Below, piece after piece: positions 59,275 to 64,000 of a stretch of 64,000 nt of DNA (position 1 is its first letter; every line of letters begins with the position of its first letter). The notes under the pieces were generated by a model. The model was not told the DNA's origin, ran no database searches, and worked only from the letters and a program-made list of their open reading frames with translations. The stretch comes from a virus, in the IMG/VR virus record IMGVR_UViG_3300030103_002259, positions 1-64,000 of that record; one strand, written 5' to 3'. The position numbers and the translations under genes are program-made.

Positions 59275-59769
59275 TTAAATTCTTGATCTATAGCGTTTTG
59301 TTTTACCGTCTCTATATATTTTTTCTTTTCTAACCCCTCTTGTTTTACCTCTATTATTAGTTCTAGATCTTGATGACATTTCTGAACTTGAAATTAAATT
59401 ACCAGCTTTATCATACGTCCTAAAGTCATCAGTAATTTTTTCTTTTGATCTTGATCTTGTATTATCTCTTCTATTAGTTCTAGACTTTATATTTCTATAA
59501 TAACTATCATCATTTGTAGTATAACCACCTTTATTTTCACCTGTAAAATTGGTTATTTTAGATTTACCTATACCCGTTCTTGTAAGTTCAGATTTTCTTC
59601 TAGTACCTCTTCTATTAGTATTACCACTTCTATCTTCAACGGTATTCATCTCTCTATTACTTTCAACTTGACCACTCCAGGTACCTCCTTGCTGAAGCAT
59701 AGGTTTTGGCTTTTGTCTAGATTCTCTAAAGAATCTTAAAACTTCTGTAGGGTTAGCTTTATTTTTCAT
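59275..59769 (-). CDS. Basic Arg/Ser-rich protein with Q-x-G-G tag (164 aa)
   Basis: I choose the ATG at 59769 because it gives MKNKANPTEVLRFFRES, a start that parallels MTNPAAVLGYFND inside the 208-aa protein and GEILEFFRKGG in the 69-aa protein, and it leaves room for the micro-ORF upstream. An in-frame ATG at 59808 would add 13 residues. A tag MLQQGG follows at about residues 24-29. The rest is disordered-looking and rich in Arg, Ser, Asn and Thr (RSGNTNRRGTRRKSE, SRSRTNNRGKTRGVRKEK) with an Arg-rich end. No fold is recognised. It looks like a nucleic-acid-binding or capsid-internal protein by composition. Confidence 0.6.
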   Translation of the reverse strand: MKNKANPTEVLRFFRESRQKPKPMLQQGGTWSGQVESNREMNTVEDRSGNTNRRGTRRKSELTRTGIGKSKITNFTGENKGGYTTNDDSYYRNIKSRTNRRDNTRSRSKEKITDDFRTYDKAGNLISSSEMSSRSRTNNRGKTRGVRKEKIYRDGKTKRYRSRI

Positions 59770-59776
59770 AGTTATT

Positions 59777-59842
59777 TTAATAATCCCAGTAAATAAAGAT
59801 TTGATCATTCTCTTCTTCTGGATCTTTAAAAGTTTTGTTCAT
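59777..59842 (-). CDS. Possible 21-aa acidic micro-gene
   Basis: An ATG at 59842 opens a 21-codon frame (begins MNKTFKDPEEEND, ends WDY) that stops at 59779-59777, seven bases before the preferred start of the Arg-rich gene. It fills a gap of about 90 bases in an otherwise gap-free cluster and is acidic among basic neighbours. Chance is a real possibility at this length; it might instead be an upstream leader ORF that couples translation. Confidence 0.25.
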   Translation of the reverse strand: MNKTFKDPEEENDQIFIYWDY

Positions 59843-59859
59843 ATATCAATATACAAAAA

Positions 59860-60147
59860 TTAGCAATTCCATTTACGTAGAGATTTGTTAATTCTTGAAT
59901 TAGGATCATTCTTTTTCTTAGATCCTGTCATCTTCTTTTTCATACCTGACATTCTAGCACAAAAACTTTTTCTTCTCTTAGCAGCTTTACTATTTTTTTT
60001 AAGTTTAGAAGGTTTTGTTGTAACAGCAGTTTTAAGTTTACTTCCAGGGTTAGCCTTTCTGTAAGAAGCAACACCTTTTTTATTTAAGCCACCTGACTTA
60101 CTTTTACCTTCCTTCCTAGTCCAAGCTGGAGTTTTTTTAGTTGCCAT
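59860..60147 (-). CDS. Small basic protein, DUF6321-like (95 aa)
   Basis: The core SGGLNKKGVASYRKANPGSK plus LKTAVTTKPSKLKKNSKAAK, then RRKSFCARMSGMKKKMTG and DPNSRINKSLRKWNC, matches a small basic family widespread in aquatic phages and some giant viruses, which I recall as Pfam DUF6321 (name from memory). The family has no established function. The protein is almost entirely basic, with two Cys. It sits in the middle of the basic-gene cluster. Its composition fits a DNA-associated or capsid-internal role, but this is only inference. Confidence 0.75.
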   Translation of the reverse strand: MATKKTPAWTRKEGKSKSGGLNKKGVASYRKANPGSKLKTAVTTKPSKLKKNSKAAKRRKSFCARMSGMKKKMTGSKKKNDPNSRINKSLRKWNC

Positions 60148-60163
60148 AATTTAAAACATTCTT

Positions 60164-60790
60164 TTAAAATCGTAATTTTCTTTTAACTTTATTTTTAATT
60201 CTTTTTAGTTTAGCTTTAACTTTACCGTTACCGCCAATATTCAAGCCGTTACCACTACGTTTTGGACCAGACATACATTTACCCTTAACTACCTTACCAC
60301 CTCTACAACCACCACCTCTAACTGCAGCACCTCCTAGTTGCATATACTGACCACCTAATTTTTGTTCTTTAATGTCATTAAAATACCCTAGTACTGCTGC
60401 GGGGTTTGTCATATTACCACCCATTTGCATTTTGCTTCTAATTTTTTTAGAATTCTTTTTAAAAGATTCAGTATCAGCCATTTTAGGAGATGGACCTAAA
60501 CCTGACTTTCCATAAACCATTTTTATAGCCTTAGTTTTTATAGGATCCTTTAATGTTTTACGTTTTTTACCCATTGGTCTAGCTATAGACATACCCATCT
60601 GAGCTTTAGGTAATTTAGGTTTAGTGTGACCATAACCCTTCTTTTTCATACGGGTATGATCAGCCATAACTTTTGCTTTATAACCCTTTCCTGTTTTAGG
60701 ATCATACATCATATGAGGTTTAAACTTCTTCTTAGCAGCACTCTTTTTAGCACCACCTTTACTATATAAACTTTTTGGCATTGTATTCAT
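60164..60790 (-). CDS. Basic protein with LPKAQMG tag (208 aa)
   Basis: The protein starts MNTMPKSLYSKGGAKKSAAK (a second ATG at codon 4 is possible) and overlaps the upstream gene by one base. The tag LPKAQMG lies at residues 60-66, followed by a basic stretch (SIARPMGKKRKTL). A second Gln-Gly-Gly element occurs at MQMGGNMTNPAAVLGYFND, which parallels the N terminus of the Arg-rich neighbour. The C-terminal part is Gly/Lys-rich (GGGCRGGKVVKGKC, then KAKLKRIKNKVKRKLRF). No fold is recognised. The two tags divide it into three short basic segments, so it resembles a miniature of the tagged giants. Confidence 0.6.
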   Translation of the reverse strand: MNTMPKSLYSKGGAKKSAAKKKFKPHMMYDPKTGKGYKAKVMADHTRMKKKGYGHTKPKLPKAQMGMSIARPMGKKRKTLKDPIKTKAIKMVYGKSGLGPSPKMADTESFKKNSKKIRSKMQMGGNMTNPAAVLGYFNDIKEQKLGGQYMQLGGAAVRGGGCRGGKVVKGKCMSGPKRSGNGLNIGGNGKVKAKLKRIKNKVKRKLRF

Positions 60791-61059
60791 TATTTTCTTT
60801 TTTTAGTTGTTTTTCTTTTTCTAACTGAACTAGTTCTATTACCCATACCAACTCTTTTCTTTTCAGCAACAACAGAAGCTTTTCTAGAACCTAAACCGCC
60901 CCATGTCACTGGAGTTTTTTTAGAAACTTTTTTGCTAGGTCTACATTTTTTGACGGCTTTATTCTTAGAGGATCCGCACTTATTGCCTTTTTCATCAGTC
61001 CACTTTTCTTTGAACCAACGTTTTAATGCTGCACCTTTAGCTGTCTTTCTAACCGCCAT
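60790..61059 (-). CDS. Small basic protein, DUF5872-like (89 aa)
   Basis: The sequence TAKGAALKRWFKEKWTDEKG followed by a Cys, then KKCRPSKKVSKKTPVTWG, is the pattern of a small basic family that I recall as Pfam DUF5872 (name from memory), found in aquatic phages and large eukaryotic viruses. Two conserved Cys flank a short loop. A Lys/Arg-rich tail ends it. It overlaps both neighbours by one base (stop/start sharing), so it is part of a translationally coupled series. Function is unknown for the family. Confidence 0.75.
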   Translation of the reverse strand: MAVRKTAKGAALKRWFKEKWTDEKGNKCGSSKNKAVKKCRPSKKVSKKTPVTWGGLGSRKASVVAEKKRVGMGNRTSSVRKRKTTKKRK

Positions 61060-61268
61060 TATCTTTTCTTTTTGCTCTTACCAGCTTTTCTTTTTCTACA
61101 CTTAGCAATCATACCACTAGCATAAGCAGAAGGAAATACTTTATGAGCTCTTTTAGCTGCATAGTAACAAGAGTCTTTTTTACTCTTAGTTTTTTTCTTT
61201 TTAGATCCTCCTTTTCTAAAGAATTCTAAAATTTCACCGTCCGTATTTATTCTACTATAATTAGGCAT
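61059..61268 (-). CDS. Small basic protein with PSAYASG core (69 aa)
   Basis: After a short N terminus with GEILEFFRKGG, a Lys-rich linker leads to DSCYYAAKRAHKVFPSAYAS then GMIAKCRKRKAG. The C-Y-x-x-x-K-x-x-x-x-V-F-P-S-A-Y-A-S-G-x-I-x-K-C-R-K pattern is a recurrent small phage motif with two conserved Cys. As far as I know its role is not established. The N-terminal EFFRKGG part is shared in pattern with two other genes of the cluster. It is coupled to the downstream gene by a one-base overlap. Confidence 0.7.
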   Translation of the reverse strand: MPNYSRINTDGEILEFFRKGGSKKKKTKSKKDSCYYAAKRAHKVFPSAYASGMIAKCRKRKAGKSKKKR

Positions 61269-61270
61269 AA

Positions 61271-61459
61271 CTATAAGCTTCTTCTTAATGAGGCACCTCT
61301 GATAACTTTACCTTTGCCACATGAGCCACCATACTTTAATTGTTGTCCTTGAATAGTTCTTGGATTATTACTATATCTAGCCATAGTCTTACCTGGGTAA
61401 GGATTTTGACCTCCATTTTTCATTTTGTGGGCACCGCCACATTTCATACATTTTGGCAT
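61271..61459 (-). CDS. Small Cys/Gly-rich protein with LRRS tail (62 aa)
   Basis: The N terminus MPKCMKCGGAHKMKNGG has a C-x-x-C-G-G knuckle. The middle repeats Gln/Gly/Tyr elements (KYGGSCGKGKV). The end is RGASLRRSL, the first of four adjacent genes ending in a G-x-[SN]-L-R-R-S tail. It is one of the least conserved-looking products here and I do not recognise it as a family. The shared tail with its upstream neighbours shows common ancestry or a common signal. Confidence 0.6.
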   Translation of the reverse strand: MPKCMKCGGAHKMKNGGQNPYPGKTMARYSNNPRTIQGQQLKYGGSCGKGKVIRGASLRRSL

Positions 61460-61469
61460 ATCTTATATT

Positions 61470-61772
61470 TTATTTATTTTTTATACTTCTTCTTAGTGAT
61501 CCACCTTTAATTAATTTTGGTTTAGATTTATTACTTGATTTAGGAGATCGTGATACTTCATATAATACTGTACCATAAGGATCTGTCTCTAAAATCTTAT
61601 ATTGTACGTCTGTGATACCTCTTTTTTTAAGAGCACGTCTTCTTGCATTATAAGCACTTCTACTAGGCGCCACTCTCTTACCCAAAACAGGTGAATAATC
61701 TTTACTTTTCTTAGCCGCTTTCTGAACTGCTTTAGCTATACCACCTTTCTGATATTTTGTAAGGTGTTTCAT
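61470..61772 (-). CDS. Tagged small basic protein with LRRS tail (100 aa)
   Basis: The protein starts MKHLTKYQKGGIAKAVQKAA, an N-terminal tag followed by a basic amphipathic helix. It continues with SRSAYNARRRALKKRGITD and a short strand-like part (VQYKILETDPYGTVLYEVS), and ends KGGSLRRSIKNK. The start follows the pattern of the next upstream gene (MKKYQKGGIAKLAAKAA). No known fold. It is probably one of a family of tandemly arisen small virion-associated peptides. Confidence 0.62.
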   Translation of the reverse strand: MKHLTKYQKGGIAKAVQKAAKKSKDYSPVLGKRVAPSRSAYNARRRALKKRGITDVQYKILETDPYGTVLYEVSRSPKSSNKSKPKLIKGGSLRRSIKNK

Positions 61773-61774
61773 AA

Positions 61775-62155
61775 TTAATGCTTTTTACTTCGTCTTAATG
61801 ACCCACCTTTCATCATCTTCATACCACCATACTGAGCATAGCCCATTTTATTACGAACATCTGTTGGTAATGATCTTAGACCATTAAACTTTTTACCAGC
61901 TGGAACACTTTTCAAAGAACCGCCTGATTTAAATTTAGGTTTTTGAAGTTCAGGATACTTCATGCGATTCATATTGTCACCTTTTTTTACGTCTACCCCA
62001 AACATTCCAGGCTTATATACATTCAGTGATTTACGTTTAAGTTTCAAAGAAGCAGGTGTTTTTCCAGCTCTTTTTACCTTTGCAAGTTTTCCAGTTGTTT
62101 TTTTAGCAGCCTTTGCAGCAAGTTTTGCAATACCACCTTTTTGATACTTTTTCAT
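61775..62155 (-). CDS. Tagged small basic protein with LRRS tail (126 aa)
   Basis: It starts MKKYQKGGIAKLAAKAAKKT and ends MKGGSLRRSKKH, nearly the same two ends as its neighbours, with a divergent middle (ASLKLKRKSLNVYKPGMFGV, MKYPELQKPKFKSGGSLKSV). Two further Gly-Gly elements (KSGGS and YGGMKMMKGGS) lie toward the C terminus. It overlaps nothing and leaves 2 bases to each neighbour. Composition and tandem placement suggest a capsid-internal or DNA-binding peptide; function unknown. Confidence 0.62.
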   Translation of the reverse strand: MKKYQKGGIAKLAAKAAKKTTGKLAKVKRAGKTPASLKLKRKSLNVYKPGMFGVDVKKGDNMNRMKYPELQKPKFKSGGSLKSVPAGKKFNGLRSLPTDVRNKMGYAQYGGMKMMKGGSLRRSKKH

Positions 62156-62157
62156 AG

Positions 62158-62526
62158 TTAATGTTTTCTAGATCTTCTTAAATTTTTACCTCTGATAACC
62201 CCACCTGATCTATATAACTTCATAGTAGGATTATTTTCTAACGCAGCTTTAAACATATCAAGAGCATCTTGATTAGTAATATTAGGATTCTTTAAAAAAC
62301 TCTTTACTTTCTTAGCATCACCAGAACTAATTACACCACGTTTTTGCATAGCCTGCCTCAAACCTTCTTTAGCATATTGGTCTGTATCATACTTTTTTCC
62401 TTTCCTACCTATAGTTGTAGTTCTCTCAGGTAATTTAGGTTTAGGTACTTTAACTTTCTTTTTTGCAGCTTTAGCAGCACTACTTATAATCTTACCCCTT
62501 TGTGCTTTTGGTAAATACTTTTTCAC
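62158..62526 (-). CDS. Tagged small basic protein with LRRS tail, GTG start (122 aa)
   Basis: I choose the GTG at 62526-62524, one base after the upstream stop, because it gives MKKYLPKAQRGKIISSAAKA, in register with the MKKYQKGG starts of the two downstream genes. A longer form from ATG at 62598 would overlap the upstream gene by 71 bases and place 24 unrelated residues before the tag. After the basic helix the middle part is more ordered-looking (YDTDQYAKEGLRQAMQKRGV, then KSFLKNPNITNQDALDMFKA). The end is IRGKNLRRSRKH. Same family layout as the next two genes. Confidence 0.65.
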   Translation of the reverse strand: MKKYLPKAQRGKIISSAAKAAKKKVKVPKPKLPERTTTIGRKGKKYDTDQYAKEGLRQAMQKRGVISSGDAKKVKSFLKNPNITNQDALDMFKAALENNPTMKLYRSGGVIRGKNLRRSRKH

Positions 62527-62527
62527 C

Positions 62528-63424
62528 TTATAAAGATTTTGGAGAGTTATTACCTCTTTTTCTACTTCTGCTAATTTTTCTAACAATTTTTTTAGCACTC
62601 ATAGGTCTTCCACCACCTTGGTTTTTCTTAACAACACCTTTTCTAGTTACTCTCTGAGTTAATCCAGATGGAGAAGTTATAGTTCTACCTCGTTGAGCCT
62701 TTGTAAGTTGAGTTCCAGATCTTTTAGAAGGAAGATTTTTTCCACCTGGTATAGGTCTTGTAACTTTAGCTTTACCTTTCCCAGTAGCTTTTTTTCCTGC
62801 TGCTTTTGTTGCTCTTTTAAGATCTTTTTTAGTTCTAGGCATTCCAGGAGGCATCATACTTGTACTTGATTTTTCCTTTTTAAGTGACTTTCTTAATACT
62901 TTTTTCATTCCTGGTGTAAGCTTTCCAATAGAACCACCTTTTTGCATTTTAGTTGTCTTAGCATATTTTTTTACAGCTTTTTTAGCACTAACAGGTCTTC
63001 CCGCACCTTGATTCTTTTTAGCTACGCCTTTTCTATTTACTTTAGTTTTTAGTCCAGACTTAGAAGTTACAGTTCCGCCTTTTTGCATTCCAAGGGTAGC
63101 AAGTTTTGTAGATGATTTTCTAAGAGGAGATACCTTACCACTAGCTTTAGCTCTACTTTTACCTGAAGCTATTTGTAAAGCTTCATTAAGTTTTGATCTC
63201 ATATTAGCTCCAGTTGATCTTAAACCACCTTTAGTTAAGCTTTTTTTAGCAGCAGCAGTGCTTTCCATCTTTCTCCTAATTGGAGCCTTAGAAGTAGATT
63301 TTCTACCTGGAGTACCTTTACCTTTTCCAGCAGCTTTTACAAGCCTTGTCATTTTTGCTAATCCTTTTTGGCCTTTTGGTAATCTTTTTTTTGCACCACC
63401 ATAACCATACTTTTTCATTGCCAT
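62528..63424 (-). CDS. Lys/Arg-rich protein with internal duplication (298 aa)
   Basis: The protein is extremely basic throughout. Tags occur at LPKGQKG (15-21, followed by the basic helix LAKMTRLVKAAGKGKG), MQKGG (113-117), MQKGG (160-164) and TKAQRG (241-246). A segment of about 45 residues after the second and the fourth tag is duplicated (RKGVAKKNQGAGRPVSAKK versus RKGVVKKNQGGGRPMSAKK), containing an AT-hook-like G-R-P core. Histone- or protamine-like DNA binding is plausible from composition. The cluster of small tagged genes directly downstream may have arisen from pieces of this kind of protein. No family recognised. Confidence 0.65.
   Translation of the reverse strand: MAMKKYGYGGAKKRLPKGQKGLAKMTRLVKAAGKGKGTPGRKSTSKAPIRRKMESTAAAKKSLTKGGLRSTGANMRSKLNEALQIASGKSRAKASGKVSPLRKSSTKLATLGMQKGGTVTSKSGLKTKVNRKGVAKKNQGAGRPVSAKKAVKKYAKTTKMQKGGSIGKLTPGMKKVLRKSLKKEKSSTSMMPPGMPRTKKDLKRATKAAGKKATGKGKAKVTRPIPGGKNLPSKRSGTQLTKAQRGRTITSPSGLTQRVTRKGVVKKNQGGGRPMSAKKIVRKISRSRKRGNNSPKSL
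62561..63088 (-). repeat. Internal protein duplication in the 298-aa basic protein
   Basis: Copy A (63088-62945, residues 113-160) and copy B (62698-62561, residues 243-288) share tag, T-[VI]-T-S-x-S-G-L, R-K-G-V-[AV]-K-K-N-Q-G and G-R-P-[VM]-S-A-K-K elements in the same order and spacing. They are separated by an unrelated Lys/Pro-rich block. Confidence 0.8.
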
Positions 63425-63443
63425 TTTTGTTTATTTTAATTTA

Positions 63444-64000
63444 TTAACTATTCCAATATGCTTCTGAAGTTTTAATTAAACCTTTTAAAATATCTTCATT
63501 TAAAGGATCCTTTAAAAACTCAAGAACATCAGATACATTTCTACCTAACATAACATTTTGCTTTGCATGATAAATATACCCATCTGCTTTTGTGATAATC
63601 TCTTTATAAAAACTAGAGTCTTTAATAATAGATCTAATTTTTAAAGTTTCCATATCACATTTTACTGCATCTAAGAAAGTTTTTACTGCTCTCTCCATGT
63701 TGCTGTCAGATCCTTCTGCATGAATATATTCATCCATATTTTCATACAGGATATCTAATGGTGTTGATTTTTTGTATTGCGTACTATTAACATCTACAAC
63801 TTTTGCTACATAGAAAAGTTTAGTGCTATTTTTATCAAATAATTTTTGCAGTTCTGATAATGCCTTATTTCTAAGTTTTTTGTATTCAGTTCTACTAGAT
63901 ACTGTTTCTTCTTCTTTATCTAAGAAAAATTTAGGCGGCTTTGGTTTTGTTTTTGCATCTTCATAACTTTTTGCAATTAAAGAAAACCCCCCTGCTTCTA
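63444..64000 (-). CDS. Structural-block protein, C-terminal part (cut by right window edge)
   Basis: The frame that ends at TAA 63444 is open without a stop up to the right edge, so the ATG at 63737 is probably internal and only about 184 C-terminal residues are seen. They include EAGGFSLIAKSYEDAKTKPK, then KLFYVAKVVDVNSTQYKKST and a helical C-terminal half (SDVLEFLKDPLNEDILKGLI). I recall similar sequences from structural clusters of crAss-like and marine phages but know no function. No membrane segment or catalytic motif is visible. It lies upstream of the basic-gene cluster in the same orientation, where portal or other head genes would be expected. Confidence 0.65.
   Translation of the reverse strand, partial: EAGGFSLIAKSYEDAKTKPKPPKFFLDKEEETVSSRTEYKKLRNKALSELQKLFDKNSTKLFYVAKVVDVNSTQYKKSTPLDILYENMDEYIHAEGSDSNMERAVKTFLDAVKCDMETLKIRSIIKDSSFYKEIITKADGYIYHAKQNVMLGRNVSDVLEFLKDPLNEDILKGLIKTSEAYWNS

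Noticed and set aside
1-64000. tRNA genes, CRISPR arrays, insertion sequences or attachment sites
   Set aside because: I looked for cloverleaf-like segments in gaps, spaced direct repeats and transposase motifs and saw none. Gaps are almost all under 120 bases.

Overview
The window looks like the late half of a large tailed phage of Bacteroidota, related to the crAss-like phages (order Crassvirales) and probably from an aquatic environment. This rests on family recognition from the sequence alone. The strongest sign is the double-psi-beta-barrel RNA polymerase signature DFDID in a 3249-residue protein. That gene sits in a run of giant genes directly downstream of tail-nozzle and ring/adaptor genes, which is the crAss-like order of structural genes, then cargo genes, then virion RNA polymerase. 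Two giants (1259 and 1102 aa) also match remembered crAss-like cargo proteins. The DNA is AT-rich, the standard stop codons fit every gene, and no tRNA, IS element or CRISPR array was seen.

Layout: nearly everything is on the minus strand, so it is transcribed from the right end to the left. (1) 64.0-59.1 kb: the 3' end of a gene that enters from the right edge, then a tight cluster of small, very basic proteins with shared sequence tags. (2) 59.1-51.0 kb: an adaptor-like protein, a probable major virion protein (494 aa), and cysteine-rich fibre or decoration proteins, separated by clear intrinsic terminators. (3) 50.9-43.2 kb: an IHF-like protein, two ring/adaptor-like proteins and an 1800-aa tail nozzle. 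(4) 43.2-0.6 kb: eight giant proteins (1102-3249 aa) with gaps of 0-60 bases, probably cargo packaged in the virion and delivered into the host. Domains recognisable in them are two ADP-ribosyltransferase-like folds, three HExxH zincin-like metalloprotease sites, a SET methyltransferase-like domain, an EF-hand loop, a RecB-type PD-(D/E)XK nuclease, the RNA polymerase and a LysM domain. (5) The first 363 bases hold the end of an acidic plus-strand gene. It converges on the late block and is closed by a strong terminator.

The most interesting signal is a short motif, roughly L-P-K-x-Q-x-G-(G), that recurs in the giant cargo proteins and the small basic proteins. It usually lies between domains or at the N terminus and is often followed by a basic amphipathic stretch. 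A second recurring module, an acidic segment of about 25 residues ending like G-Y-I-V-E-D-L, lies at the C termini of three adjacent giants and once internally, directly before an L-P-K-A-Q motif. Together they suggest that the giants are polyprotein-like strings of effector domains joined by a common processing or packaging tag. That is inference. The sequence shows only the recurrence and its placement.

Four small genes not obvious from long-ORF calling are reported (425-577, 56070-56207, 59102-59272 and, weakly, 59777-59842). One start is revised to GTG (62526).
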